Counted from the stretch's first letter, positions 17,641 through 26,901 are shown. The stretch: 64,000 nucleotides of DNA from Aldehydirespirator sp965203635 (GCA_965203635.1 OZ241903.1:2666001-2730000); one strand, 5' to 3'. Numbers and translations are program-made. The notes: generated by a model from the sequence alone, not told the origin.

Positions 17641-19281
17641 CTATGGCCAGGGGTGATCCTGCGCCAGCACGACGGTTGTCTCGGCTGGGACGGACACTGC
17701 GTCACGGGCCGAGCCGGCCAGACGGCTGCCTTCATGGCTGGCGAAGATGGGCTCCCATCCGGGGGATCCCACGCTGACGTCGGCGCGCCGGCCGGACAGG
17801 TTGGCGACCACCGCGACCGTGCCCCGCATCAGGGCGGCGACCTCCGGATCTGCGGTCTCGATCCATTCGAGCGGCGCCCGCCACATGTCGGGGTGCTGCC
17901 GGCGCACGGCCAGCAGGCTGCGGTAGCGGTGCAGGGGCGCATCTGGATCGGCCTGCTGCCCTTCGACGGTGTGCTCCGGCGGGCGGGGCTCTGAACCGAT
18001 CCACGGGTCTCCGGTGGAGAAGCCGTTGAAGGGGCTGCTGTCCCAGGGCATCGGTGTCCGGCACCCGTCCCGGCCGCTGGTTGCGCCCACATTCCTGACC
18101 GACACCGGATCGTGGAAGCCGGCCCGCAGCACTCCGTCGGGCAGGGCGAGCTCCTCCCCCTGGAACAGGAAGGGGGTGCCCCCGAGGGCCATGAACAGCG
18201 TCGAGACGGCCAGGGATCGCCGGACTCCGGTCTCGCCGCCGCCGAAGCGGCTCACCGGCCGGGAACGGTCGTGGTTGCTCAGCACCCAGGACATCCCCTG
18301 CGGCGAAGCGTCGTGCATGGCCCGCACCATCGTCAGCAGAGTCTCGGGCGCCCAGCCGAGGAAGGAGGCTTGCAGGAAGAAGGCCTGATCGAGCGCGCCG
18401 GGCTCCACGTAGCGGGCCATCCGGTCGGGCCACGGCGCGTTGACCTCACCGAGGAGGAAGGCCTCCCGCGGTGCGCAGACCTCGTTCCAGCGGCCGAAGA
18501 TCTCGACGTTCTCGGACTGGTCCATGTCGTAGCGGTGCTCGAACGCGTAGAAGGCGTCGAAGGGGTCCATGCCCTCGGAGATCGGCGCGATCTGGGGGTT
18601 GTCCCGCAGTTCGGCGTCCTTGACGAGGCCGTGGGCCACGTCGATGCGGAAGCCGTCGACGCCGCGGTCCATCCACCACTCCAGGATCGAGTCGAAGTCG
18701 TCCCGGACGGCGGGGTTGCGCCAGTTGAGGTCGGGCTGCTCGGGAAGGAAGAGATGGCACCAGTACTGGCCGGACGCCTCGTCGAGGGTCCAGGCCGGGC
18801 CTCCGAAGTGGCTGCGCCAGTTGTTGGGAGGACCTCCGCCGGATGCCGGGAGGGCCCAGAGGTAGCGGTCCCGGTCGGGTCCGTCCGGGTGGCGCCGGGC
18901 CCGGGCGAACCACTTGTGCTCGATCGAGGTGTGGTTCGGCACGATGTCGACCATGACCCGAAGGCCCCGACGGTGCGCCTCGCTCACCAGGACGTCGAAG
19001 TCCTCGAGCGTTCCGTGGCGGGGCGACACCGCGCAGTAGTCGCTGACGTCGTAGCCATGGTCGTGGCCCGGCGACGGGTAGAAGGGGGTGAGCCAGACGG
19101 CGTCGACTCCCAGCCAGCTCAGATAGTCGAGCCGGCCGGTGATGCCCGCCAGGTCGCCCAGCCCGTCGCCGTTGGAGTCCGCGAAGGAGCGCACGTAGAT
19201 CTCATAGCCGACAGCCCCGCGCCACCATGGCTCGGCCAGGTCGCGTCCAACGGTGGCCCGTTCCAGCGCGCTGCTCGTCAC
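17641..19281 (-). CDS. GH13 alpha-glucosidase (oligo-1,6-glucosidase/trehalase-like)
   Basis: 546 residues. (beta/alpha)8 barrel of family GH13: conserved VDIVPNHTS, nucleophile Asp in DGFRIDVAHG, acid/base Glu in LLGEVNA, and the third carboxylate in LSNHDRSRP. The GLGDLAGITGRLDYLSWLGVDAVWLTP start is typical of cytoplasmic alpha-glucosidases. No signal peptide, so it acts on imported sugars. GTG at 19281 is chosen since GGAGG lies 8 bp upstream; a TTG two codons earlier would be too close. The LacI operator at 19294-19307 is directly upstream, tying it to the AglEFG-like importer at 22580-26863. Confidence 0.92.
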   Translation of the reverse strand: MTSSALERATVGRDLAEPWWRGAVGYEIYVRSFADSNGDGLGDLAGITGRLDYLSWLGVDAVWLTPFYPSPGHDHGYDVSDYCAVSPRHGTLEDFDVLVSEAHRRGLRVMVDIVPNHTSIEHKWFARARRHPDGPDRDRYLWALPASGGGPPNNWRSHFGGPAWTLDEASGQYWCHLFLPEQPDLNWRNPAVRDDFDSILEWWMDRGVDGFRIDVAHGLVKDAELRDNPQIAPISEGMDPFDAFYAFEHRYDMDQSENVEIFGRWNEVCAPREAFLLGEVNAPWPDRMARYVEPGALDQAFFLQASFLGWAPETLLTMVRAMHDASPQGMSWVLSNHDRSRPVSRFGGGETGVRRSLAVSTLFMALGGTPFLFQGEELALPDGVLRAGFHDPVSVRNVGATSGRDGCRTPMPWDSSPFNGFSTGDPWIGSEPRPPEHTVEGQQADPDAPLHRYRSLLAVRRQHPDMWRAPLEWIETADPEVAALMRGTVAVVANLSGRRADVSVGSPGWEPIFASHEGSRLAGSARDAVSVPAETTVVLAQDHPWP

Positions 19282-19293
19282 CCGCAATACCTC

Positions 19294-19307
19294 CGCAAAC
19301 GTTTACA
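19294..19307. promoter_or_regulatory. LacI-type operator upstream of the GH13 glucosidase gene
   Basis: CGCAAACGTTTACA, matching the operator at 26881-26894 in all but one base. It overlaps the edge of the ribosome binding site region, so a bound repressor would block transcription close to its start. Confidence 0.7.
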
Positions 19308-19356
19308 GTCCGGGCACTTTACAGATCGCGACAGCACTCGGGTAACCGGCGGTCGC

Positions 19357-20454
19357 TCAGATCGGATCGAGCGGCGCGAGGTGGCCGTGGTCGAGGCGGT
19401 GCAGGACGTGGCGGCCGACCCGGTCGCACTCGTCCAGATGGGGGTATCCGGACAGGATGAACGCGTCGATACCGGCGCCGCGGTACTGCTCCAGCTTGGC
19501 CACCACTTCGTCGGGATCGCCGACGATGGCCGCGCCTGCGCCGGAACGGGCCCGGCCTATGCCGGTCCACAGACTGGCCTCGACGTAGCCGTCGCCGTCG
19601 CTCAGGTCCCGCAGCTCGGCCTGCCTGCGCACCCCTACCGAGGCCGCATCGAGGGACCGGCCCCTGATGGCCGCGCCGACGGAGTCGTCGAGACGGCTGA
19701 CGAGCTCCGCGGCCGCGGCCCGGGCCGCCTTCGATGTCTCCCGCACGATCACATGGCTGCGCAGACCGAAGCGAAGTGTCCGGCCGTGGCGGGAAGCCCT
19801 GGACTTCATGTCGGCGACCGTGTCGGTGACGCCCGCCACCGTGTCCGGCCAGGTGAGGAAGACGTCGCACGCCTCGGCCGCGGTCTCCTTGGCCGCCTCG
19901 GAGAACCCGCCGAAGTAGAACAGCGGGCAGCGGCCCGACACGGTCGAGGCCCTGGGCGGATCGAGGGTCAGGTCGACGAACTCGCCGTGGAAGTCCACCG
20001 GCCGGCCGTCGAGCAGGGTGCGGAGCACGTGCATCCATTCCAGCGTGCGGCGGTATCTCGGGGCCGACTCCAACGATTCGCCGGGCATGTCGCTGGAAAT
20101 GATGTTCACGGTGAGCCGCCCGCCGAGCATCCGGTCGATGGTGGCGATCTGCCGGGCCAACTGCGGCAGCCACAGCTCCCCCATCCGCACCGCGAGGAGC
20201 AGCCGCATGCGCTCGGTGAGGGGCGCGATCCCGGCCGCGAAGGCGGTGGCGTCTATCCCCAGCGTGTAGCCCGAGGGCAGCAGGATGTTGTCGAAGCCGT
20301 TGCGCTCGGCCGCGAGGGTGATGTCGCGGCAGTGCTCCCAGCTGCTGGCCAGGTCCGGGTCGGACACGCCCAGGTGCCGGTAGTCGTCGTCGCACAGGGC
20401 GCCGAACCAGGCGACCTCCGCGGGTCCGGCTCGGTTCGTCCCGTCTCCGTTCAT
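19357..20454 (-). CDS. LLM-class flavin-dependent oxidoreductase, alkanesulfonate monooxygenase (SsuD)-like
   Basis: A 365-residue luciferase-like monooxygenase. Segments LLLAVRMGELWLPQLARQIATIDRMLGGRLTVNI and YFGGFSEAAKETAA resemble SsuD-type FMNH2-dependent enzymes more than the F420 branch; the substrate is unknown. The start overlaps the stop of the upstream aldo/keto reductase (ATGA), so the two are translationally coupled. It lies inside the alpha-glucoside region but has no visible LacI operator of its own. The frame is open far upstream, but that is a shadow of the neighbouring gene. Confidence 0.85.
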   Translation of the reverse strand: MNGDGTNRAGPAEVAWFGALCDDDYRHLGVSDPDLASSWEHCRDITLAAERNGFDNILLPSGYTLGIDATAFAAGIAPLTERMRLLLAVRMGELWLPQLARQIATIDRMLGGRLTVNIISSDMPGESLESAPRYRRTLEWMHVLRTLLDGRPVDFHGEFVDLTLDPPRASTVSGRCPLFYFGGFSEAAKETAAEACDVFLTWPDTVAGVTDTVADMKSRASRHGRTLRFGLRSHVIVRETSKAARAAAAELVSRLDDSVGAAIRGRSLDAASVGVRRQAELRDLSDGDGYVEASLWTGIGRARSGAGAAIVGDPDEVVAKLEQYRGAGIDAFILSGYPHLDECDRVGRHVLHRLDHGHLAPLDPI

Positions 20455-21356
20455 GGCAGCCGTGCGCCTTCTGAGGCCTCGATCACGTCGTAGGTGTCGC
20501 TGCGGTCGAGGTGCACGCCCGTCGCGCCGGCCAGTTGAGTGAGCCGGCCGGGGCGCTGGGTGCCCAGCAGGGCCACCGGCCTGGACGGATGGGCCAGCAC
20601 GAACGCCACCGCCAGCGTGGCCCGGTCGACGCCCTCGCGTTCGGCGAGGCGGTCGAGCACGGCCAGCAGCTCGGGCCGCACGCCGGAACCGTCGGCCAGG
20701 CGGCCTCCGCCCAGCGGGCTCCAGGCCAGCGGCAGCACTCCGTGGAGCATGCACAGGTCGAACGTGCCGTCGCGCAGGGGCGCCAGATGCGCCGCGGAGT
20801 ACTCGGGCTGGGAGCTGGCCAGCGGGAACGGCAGATGGGCGGCCAGAGCCTGGTGCTGAGCCGCGGTGAAGTTCGAGACGCCCACCTCGCGGATCTTGCC
20901 CGCGGACTGGAGATCGCTGAGGGACTCGGCCAGTTCCGCGGGGTGGGTCAGCAGGTCGGGGCGGTGGATCTGGTACAGGTCGATCACGTCGGTGCCCAGG
21001 CGCCGCAGCGACGCCTCGCAGGCCGCGGCGATGGCGTCGCGGCCCGAGTTGTACGGGACTCCCGGGATGATGCCGCCCTTGGTGGCCAGCACCATCCGGT
21101 CGCGCAGGTGTGGAGCGCCGGCCAGGATCCGCCCCAGGTTCTCCTCGGCCTCGCCGAAGGCCTTGCCGCCCCATCCCAGCCCGTAGATGTCGGCGGTGTC
21201 GACCAGGTTCATGCCCAGGTCCAGCCCGGTCTCGACCACCGCCCTCAACTCGTCGTCGGGGCGGGCCAGCAGCCGCCAGCAGCCGACGCCGAGGGGCCCC
21301 ACTTGGAAATCCCGGCCGAGCGGGCGACGATTGGGGTCTATGAGTCCGGATGCCAC
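20451..21356 (-). CDS. aldo/keto reductase
   Basis: 301 residues, AKR TIM barrel. Catalytic tetrad visible: Asp in DTADIYG with Tyr, Lys in LATKGG, His in YQIHRPD. The C-terminal FVLAHPSRPVALLGTQRPGRL is the NADPH-binding strand, a variant of the common IPG motif. It reduces aldehydes, ketones or sugar carbonyls. Coupled to the LLM gene by a 4-bp overlap and divergent from the Gfo/Idh gene with 79 bp between. Context suggests sugar or sugar-derivative chemistry, but this is inference. Confidence 0.9.
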   Translation of the reverse strand: MASGLIDPNRRPLGRDFQVGPLGVGCWRLLARPDDELRAVVETGLDLGMNLVDTADIYGLGWGGKAFGEAEENLGRILAGAPHLRDRMVLATKGGIIPGVPYNSGRDAIAAACEASLRRLGTDVIDLYQIHRPDLLTHPAELAESLSDLQSAGKIREVGVSNFTAAQHQALAAHLPFPLASSQPEYSAAHLAPLRDGTFDLCMLHGVLPLAWSPLGGGRLADGSGVRPELLAVLDRLAEREGVDRATLAVAFVLAHPSRPVALLGTQRPGRLTQLAGATGVHLDRSDTYDVIEASEGARLP

Positions 21357-21435
21357 TTGGTCACTCCATCTGTGAGAGTCGCGACGCCGGGGGTCCCGGG
21401 CTGCGCCACGACTGGGATGAACAGCGCGGCTGAGC

Positions 21436-22515
21436 GTGTCTGAACTGCGCTACGGCGTGATCGGCACAGGCATGATGGGCCGCGAGCACGTCGCCAACCT
21501 CTCGCACCTGCCCGGGGCCCGGGTGACGGCGCTGGCCGACCCCCATCCGGCCTCGCTCGCCGCGGCGTCTGCGCTCGTGCCGTCGGCGGCGCGGTTCAGC
21601 AGCCATCGCGATCTCCTGGATGCCGGCGTCTGCGACGCGCTGGTGATCGCCACGCCGAACATGACCCACGCGGCCGTGCTCGACGACGTTGTGGGCACCG
21701 GTCTGCACATGCTGGTGGAGAAGCCCCTGTGCACCACCGTGACCGACTGCCAGAGGGTTCTCGAGGCGGCCGCCACTCACCGGGGGCTGGTCTGGGTCGG
21801 TCTGGAGTACCGCTACATGGCGCCGTTCGCGCGCCTCATCGACGAGGTGAAGGCCGGCACCGCGGGCCGGGTGCGCATGGTGTCGCTGCGCGAGCACCGC
21901 TTCCCGTTCCTGGAGAAGGTCGGCGACTGGAACCGCTTCGCCGCCAACACCGGCGGCACGCTGGTGGAGAAGTGCTGCCACTTCTTCGACCTCATGAACC
22001 AAGTCATGTCGGGCCGGCCCGAGCGGGTCTACGCCTCGGGCGGCCAGATGGTCAACCACCTCGACGAACGCTACGGCGGGCGCACGCCCGACATCATCGA
22101 CAGCGCCTACGTGGTCGTCGACTACGACGACGGCGCCCGCGCCCTGCTCGACCTGTGCATGTTCGCCGATGCCACCCATGACCAGCAGGAGTTCGCAGTG
22201 ATGGGCGACGGGGGCAAGATCGAGGCCTGCGTCCCCTCCGACATCGTGCGGATCGGGATCAAGGGGACCCACGGGATCGGCAACGTGCGGACCGTCACCG
22301 CTCCCAGCACGGCCGCCTATGAGGGCCTCCATCACGGCTCCAGCTACGTCGAGCATCAGCACTTCCTCGAGGCGATCAACTCGCTCGACGCGGAGGGCCG
22401 GCGGGGGTCGTCGCAGGCCAGCCTCTCGGCCGGGATGCTGGCGGTGGCCATGGGCGTGGCCGGGAACAGGTCGATCACCACAGGAGCGCCGGTGCGGATA
22501 GCCGACGTGCTGTAG
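21436..22515 (+). CDS. Gfo/Idh/MocA-family oxidoreductase
   Basis: 359 residues. N-terminal Rossmann domain with GVIGTGMMGREH, the conserved EKPLC motif (VEKPLCTTVTDC) near residue 97, and the C-terminal alpha/beta domain including NTGGTLVEKCCHFFDLMNQ with the catalytic His. These enzymes oxidise or reduce sugars, inositols and their derivatives with NAD(P). GTG start without a strong ribosome site. It lies divergent to the AKR-LLM pair and convergent with the importer permease, separated by repeat B2. Confidence 0.88.
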   Translation: MSELRYGVIGTGMMGREHVANLSHLPGARVTALADPHPASLAAASALVPSAARFSSHRDLLDAGVCDALVIATPNMTHAAVLDDVVGTGLHMLVEKPLCTTVTDCQRVLEAAATHRGLVWVGLEYRYMAPFARLIDEVKAGTAGRVRMVSLREHRFPFLEKVGDWNRFAANTGGTLVEKCCHFFDLMNQVMSGRPERVYASGGQMVNHLDERYGGRTPDIIDSAYVVVDYDDGARALLDLCMFADATHDQQEFAVMGDGGKIEACVPSDIVRIGIKGTHGIGNVRTVTAPSTAAYEGLHHGSSYVEHQHFLEAINSLDAEGRRGSSQASLSAGMLAVAMGVAGNRSITTGAPVRIADVL

Positions 22516-22577
22516 TTCCCGCTCTTGTTCGCTGCGCTCACGGGCCGCTCGGGCCACGGCCTCGCAAGCTCGGCCTC
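22516..22577 (+). repeat. repeat family B, copy 2
   Basis: The fullest copy (62 bp), from TTCCCGCTCTTG to AAGCTCGGCCTC. It fills the gap between the convergent Gfo/Idh gene and the permease gene stop at 22580. Confidence 0.85.
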
Positions 22578-22579
22578 TG

Positions 22580-23515
22580 TCATCCCTTGACGGAGCCCGC
22601 CAGCAGGCCCCGCACGAAGTGCCGCTGCAGGCTGAAGAACACGATCAGCGGTACCACCATGATCACGAACGCGGAGGCGAAGCGGAGCTGGAAGTTCTGG
22701 CCGCGCTCCCCCACCAGGTTCACCAGCGCGATGGTCATCGGCTCGTTCTCGTTGAGGAACACCGAGGCGATCAGGTAGTCGTTCCAGGTCCAAAGGAACT
22801 GGAACACCGCGAACGCAGCCAGCGCGGGGCGGGCCAGAGGAACGACAAGCCGCCAGAAGATGGTGAAATGGCTGGCGCCGTCGATGCGGGCCGCCTCGAA
22901 GATGTCGCGGGGCAGCTGGCTGACGAAGTTGTGCAGCAGCAGCACGGCCAGCGGCAGACCGAACGCGGTGTGGGTGAGCCAGACCGCGGCCGCAGTGTTG
23001 GCGATGCCCACGTCGGGCAGCAGCGCCAGTGTCCAGTCGACGCCGGGGACAGTGAACCGGGCGCCGCCGTTGAAGAGCTGAAGAAGGGGCACGAACGCCA
23101 TCTGGTTGGGCAGCGCGATCATCGACACCAGTCCGATGAACAGCCAGTTGCGGCCCCGGAAGTCCATCCAGGCGAACCCGTAGGCCGCGAAGGCCGCCAC
23201 CGCTATGGGGATGATCGTGGCCGGCACGACGATGGCCACCGAGTTGAGGGCGAACTCCCACATCGACGGCTGGGCCGCGCTCTCGCGGAAGATGTCCCGG
23301 TAGTTCTGGAGCGTCAGGTTGTCGAGATCGTTCCAGGCGGTCCACCATCCCGACGAGTCGATGTCGGGCACCTTGCGGAACGACGAGACGAACAGCCCGA
23401 TGGTCGGCACGGTCCACACGACCACGATCAGCCACATCACCCAGGTGGGCGCCTCCGCGGCCAGGCGCCGCAGCCGGAGCCCGGTGGGCATCAAGGCGGT
23501 CTGCGGCGAGGTCAT
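22580..23515 (-). CDS. carbohydrate ABC transporter permease, MalG/AglG-like
   Basis: 311 residues with six predicted membrane helices. The EAA loop that contacts the ATPase is visible as PRDIFEAARIDGASHFTIFWRLVVPLARP near residue 205. It is the third gene of the binding protein-permease-permease set 26863 to 22580 and overlaps the upstream permease by 4 bp (ATGA). No ATPase gene follows; the MsmK-type ATPase at 14093 is the likely partner. Confidence 0.92.
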   Translation of the reverse strand: MTSPQTALMPTGLRLRRLAAEAPTWVMWLIVVVWTVPTIGLFVSSFRKVPDIDSSGWWTAWNDLDNLTLQNYRDIFRESAAQPSMWEFALNSVAIVVPATIIPIAVAAFAAYGFAWMDFRGRNWLFIGLVSMIALPNQMAFVPLLQLFNGGARFTVPGVDWTLALLPDVGIANTAAAVWLTHTAFGLPLAVLLLHNFVSQLPRDIFEAARIDGASHFTIFWRLVVPLARPALAAFAVFQFLWTWNDYLIASVFLNENEPMTIALVNLVGERGQNFQLRFASAFVIMVVPLIVFFSLQRHFVRGLLAGSVKG

Positions 23516-25134
23516 GCCAGCTCTCGCTGGAGTCGGCGGATGTTGTAGACCATCACGGGCAGCACCAGGGCGAACAGCACGACCGCGAAGGCGCTGCTGG
23601 AGGTGAAGTTGCGGTCGCGGAGCTGGTCGAACATCTCGTTGGCCAGCACGTTGGTGCGGTTGGCGCCGTTGGTGGTGGCCTTGACCAGGTCGAAGACCTT
23701 GGTGACGATCACTATGAGGGTGGTGACCACCACGATGATGGTGGGCCTGATCTGGGGCATCACAACCCGCCAGAAGATCTGCGCCCGGCTTGCCCCGTCG
23801 ACCTCGGCCGCCTCCGTGAGCTCCTCAGGGACGGCCCGGATGGCTGCGGCCAGCACCACCATGGCGAAGCCGGTCTGGATCCACACCATGATGAACATGA
23901 TCCAGAAGTTGTTCCAGGGGATCATCGTGGCGTTGATGAAGAAGCCGCGGGGGGTGAAGCCGAGCCCCTGGAGGACCGCGTTGAACAGCCCGGTCTGGTT
24001 GCCCATGGGCTGAACCTCGTACATGAAGTCCCAGATGACGGCCGCTCCGACCATCGAGATGGCCATGGGCATGAAGATCAGGGTCTTGCCGATCCGCTCT
24101 CCCCGGGCCCGCTCGGCCAGCACGGCCAGCAGCAGGCCGAGGACGGTGGACAGTCCGGCCACCGTCACCACCCACCAGATGTTGTTCCAGACCACGCCCC
24201 GGAGGGTCGACAGTGCACCGAACACGACCAGGATGGCCGCCGCGATCACCAGCGAGGACGCGGCCGGCGATCCCCAGTCGAGTTCCACTTCGCGGCCGCG
24301 GGCCCGCGCCGCCAGCCAGGCGGTCAGGATCAGCGCGGCGGCGACCACCGCGATCCACAGCGTGACCCGGCTCGACACCACCACGGTGAGCACGTCCATG
24401 ATCTCGGAGCGGTTGGGCTCGCGCACCAGCGACTCGATGAACCCCACCGCTACGGCGACCACGAGCAGGGCCGCCACGACCTTGAATGCCCGCATCAGCC
24501 TGGTGGCCGCAGCCACCCTCGCCGGCCCGCCGACGATGAGCGACGAGCTCGCCCACGCGGCCGCCGCCGCGACGACCGCGGCCGCCAGCCCGACTATGAA
24601 GAGCCGGCTGGTGAAGATGGACGGCCACCCCTCGAAGGTGAAGAAGGTCCGGTTCGTGAAGATGTCGGTGTAGTGCTCGAGCGTGAAGCCGGGCTCACGG
24701 CCCCGGGTTCCCTGCTTGAACGACAGGAACAGTGTGCGCAGGCCGGGGAGGACGAGCCCGCCGGTCACGAAGACCAGAGCCGGCCCGACGAACACCCAGG
24801 GTCTGAGGCGCTCCTCGCAGTGCGAGCGCCGCGCCGGGGCCGGCTGGGCCAGCCTGCCGACTAGGGCTCCGACTGCCGCTCCCGCGATCCCGCCTGCAGC
24901 GATGAGCAGCCAACCCTCCTTGAGGGGGCCTCCAACGGCCGGGCCGCGGGGCAGCCAGCCGTTGTGCTGCACCACCGCGCCCGCGATCAGGCCCGCGAGC
25001 ACGCCCAGCGAGGCTGTGAAGGCGGGCCAGCGGCTCCGGACACTGTCCACGGCGCGGTTCGCGCCGATGAACACCACCGCGGACACCAGGAGCGCCCCGG
25101 CGACGCTCACGAGCATGGTTACCAACTGGGCCAC
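23512..25134 (-). CDS. carbohydrate ABC transporter permease, MalF/AglF-like, enlarged
   Basis: 540 residues, much longer than the usual 290-320. The standard MalF part is the C-terminal half, with EAA loop PEELTEAAEVDGASRAQIFWRVVMPQIRP near residue 455. The N-terminal half adds three hydrophobic segments, with a Gly-rich GGIAGAAVGALVG stretch near residue 80, and a further membrane insertion between the first MalF helix and the core, reminiscent of the large periplasmic and helical insert of E. coli MalF. Two-gene overlap with the MalG-like gene. A strong hairpin lies between it and the binding-protein gene upstream. Confidence 0.88.
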   Translation of the reverse strand: MAQLVTMLVSVAGALLVSAVVFIGANRAVDSVRSRWPAFTASLGVLAGLIAGAVVQHNGWLPRGPAVGGPLKEGWLLIAAGGIAGAAVGALVGRLAQPAPARRSHCEERLRPWVFVGPALVFVTGGLVLPGLRTLFLSFKQGTRGREPGFTLEHYTDIFTNRTFFTFEGWPSIFTSRLFIVGLAAAVVAAAAAWASSSLIVGGPARVAAATRLMRAFKVVAALLVVAVAVGFIESLVREPNRSEIMDVLTVVVSSRVTLWIAVVAAALILTAWLAARARGREVELDWGSPAASSLVIAAAILVVFGALSTLRGVVWNNIWWVVTVAGLSTVLGLLLAVLAERARGERIGKTLIFMPMAISMVGAAVIWDFMYEVQPMGNQTGLFNAVLQGLGFTPRGFFINATMIPWNNFWIMFIMVWIQTGFAMVVLAAAIRAVPEELTEAAEVDGASRAQIFWRVVMPQIRPTIIVVVTTLIVIVTKVFDLVKATTNGANRTNVLANEMFDQLRDRNFTSSSAFAVVLFALVLPVMVYNIRRLQRELA

Positions 25135-25176
25135 GGACCCCCCTGGGCTGCGGGTACCGGTGATCTATGTTGCCGG

Positions 25177-25216
25177 AGCGGGACGGGGGGCGCCATGTGC
25201 GCCCCCCTGTCCCGCT
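25177..25216 (-). terminator. strong hairpin between binding-protein gene and permease genes
   Basis: A 17-bp GC-rich stem with one bulged base (arms starting AGCGGGAC) and a 5-base loop, just downstream of the binding-protein stop. No T tract follows. As in malE-malF intervals it would protect the upstream mRNA and lower permease expression relative to binding protein, rather than fully terminate. Confidence 0.6.
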
Positions 25217-25225
25217 AAGCGGCTG

Positions 25226-26863
25226 TCAGGACGGCCAGGCGCCCTCAGTGTCGTCGGCGAACTCCTGAGCGGTCTTGGAGCCCGACACGTAGTCGGTGCC
25301 CGACCGCCAGAACTCGCCCGCTCCGACCTCGCCCGGCATCAGGTCGGAGGCGTCGAAGCGGAACGGGTTGGCGCTGACGAGGATCTCAGCGAGGCCCTGG
25401 TCGAACGAGGAGCTGTACAGCGACGTGTCATGGTCGCGGTTGGGCGACAGGAAGCCGCCCTTGTCCGACATGATGCGGGCGTTGGCGTACTCGGCTGTGC
25501 CGATGTACTCCAGCACCGCCAGGGTCTCGGGCTTGTCGGTGAACGCCACGGCATGGGTCCCCGCTCCGAGCACCACCGTGCCGAACTCGTCGCTGATGGT
25601 CGGCAGGTAGAACACGTTCACGTCGCCGTCGGGACCGAGCGACGATGCGCCGGCCTCGAGGTAGTGGGCGCCCGCGAAGTTGGCCTGGCGGTGCATCATG
25701 CACTCGCCGTTGAGGTGGGCTGCCGCCATCTCGCGGAAGCTGCGCTGGGAGATCAGGTCGCGGCCGCCGCTCACGTTGCCCTCCGTGAACCAGATGCTGC
25801 CGACGAACTCGGCCACCTCGACGACCCGGGGGTCGTTGAAGGGGATCTCGTGGCTGACCCACTGGTCGTACACGGCGGGCCCGTGGAGGCGGAGCATCAT
25901 GTCCTCCATCCAGTCGGTGAAGGCCCAGCCGGTGGCCGCGCCGGACTCGATGCCGACGCACCACGGGGTGTGGCCGTTGCCCTTCATCTGCTCCATGAGC
26001 GCCTCGAGCTCGGCCCAGGACTGGGGGATCTCGTAGCCGTTGTCGGCGAAGCCCTGCGGGCTGTACCACACCAGGCTCTTCACGTCGCCCTTGTTGGGCA
26101 CGCCGTAGACGTTGCCGCCGGTGGTGGCCAGGTCGAACCAGAACTGGTCGTAGGAGCCGCCGATGTTGGCCATGATCGAGTCGGGAATGGCGACCGCGTC
26201 GCCGGACTCGCCGAACTGGAGGATCCGGCCGGGCTGGGGGATTATGACGATGTCGGGCGGGTCGCCGGCCTCCACCGCCAGGTTCAGCTCGGTGGTGGCG
26301 TCGCGGGTGCCCGAGTACCGGACGACGATCCCGGTGCGCTCACGCAGTGGCTCGAAACCGGCCAGGAAGCCCTCGGCCTCCGACCCGGTCTCGGGACCGA
26401 GAATGGTGACGACGCTGCCGGCCAGGCTCATCTCCATCTCCTGCATCGCCGCCTCGGCCTCGGCTGCTCTGGCGGCCGCCGCCTCGGCCTCGGCCTGAGC
26501 CTCGGCCATCTGGGCCTCGAGTTCGGCGACGACCTCTGGGTCTACCGCCCCCTCGCCCTCGGCCATGGCGGCCGCGAGCGCTGCCTCGGCGTCGGCTGCT
26601 CTGGCGGCCGCGGCGTCGGCTTCGGCCTGCGCTTCAGCGGCCGCGGCCTCCGCAGCCTCCGCCTCAGCGGCCGCGGCAGCGGCTTCAGCGGCCGCAGCCT
26701 CCGCCTCGGCCTCAGCGGCCGCAGCGTCGGCTTCTGCGGCTGCAGCCGCAGCGTCGGCGGCGCTGGTGTCCGCTACCGGCTCGTCGTCGCCGCATGCTGA
26801 CGCCACGAGGGCGAGGCTGAGCAGCGCGCCGAGGATGAGCCATAGGCGCGAATGTGTCTTCAT
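25226..26863 (-). CDS. alpha-glucoside-type ABC transporter substrate-binding lipoprotein (AglE-like)
   Basis: 545 residues. Lipoprotein signal peptide with lipobox LVASAC, Cys24 being the lipidated residue. Residues 31 to about 145 form an extreme Ala/Glu-rich, heptad-like spacer, very long for this family. The binding domain follows, with PPDIVIIPQPGRI, KGDVKSLVWYSPQGF and TPWCVGIESGAATGWAFTDW, which resemble AglE. The ATG at 26863 is preceded by GGGAGGGAAGAA; an in-frame start 18 codons upstream would overlap the operator. A LacI operator and a promoter-like sequence lie directly upstream. Confidence 0.9.
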   Translation of the reverse strand: MKTHSRLWLILGALLSLALVASACGDDEPVADTSAADAAAAAAEADAAAAEAEAEAAAAEAAAAAAEAEAAEAAAAEAQAEADAAAARAADAEAALAAAMAEGEGAVDPEVVAELEAQMAEAQAEAEAAAARAAEAEAAMQEMEMSLAGSVVTILGPETGSEAEGFLAGFEPLRERTGIVVRYSGTRDATTELNLAVEAGDPPDIVIIPQPGRILQFGESGDAVAIPDSIMANIGGSYDQFWFDLATTGGNVYGVPNKGDVKSLVWYSPQGFADNGYEIPQSWAELEALMEQMKGNGHTPWCVGIESGAATGWAFTDWMEDMMLRLHGPAVYDQWVSHEIPFNDPRVVEVAEFVGSIWFTEGNVSGGRDLISQRSFREMAAAHLNGECMMHRQANFAGAHYLEAGASSLGPDGDVNVFYLPTISDEFGTVVLGAGTHAVAFTDKPETLAVLEYIGTAEYANARIMSDKGGFLSPNRDHDTSLYSSSFDQGLAEILVSANPFRFDASDLMPGEVGAGEFWRSGTDYVSGSKTAQEFADDTEGAWPS

Positions 26864-26880
26864 TTCTTCCCTCCCAGGGA

Positions 26881-26894
26881 TGCAAACGTTTACA
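26881..26894. promoter_or_regulatory. LacI-type operator upstream of the AglE-like gene
   Basis: TGCAAACGTTTACA, the best copy of the motif. It sits immediately after the predicted -10 element, over the likely transcription start, a classic repressor position. The lacI gene is directly upstream. Confidence 0.8.
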
Positions 26895-26901
26895 GATTTG
26901 G

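Noticed and set aside
19357..21174. A 605-codon fusion of aldo/keto reductase shadow and LLM protein
   Set aside because: The first part is an out-of-frame shadow of the aldo/keto reductase gene; the LLM protein starts at the ATG at 20454.
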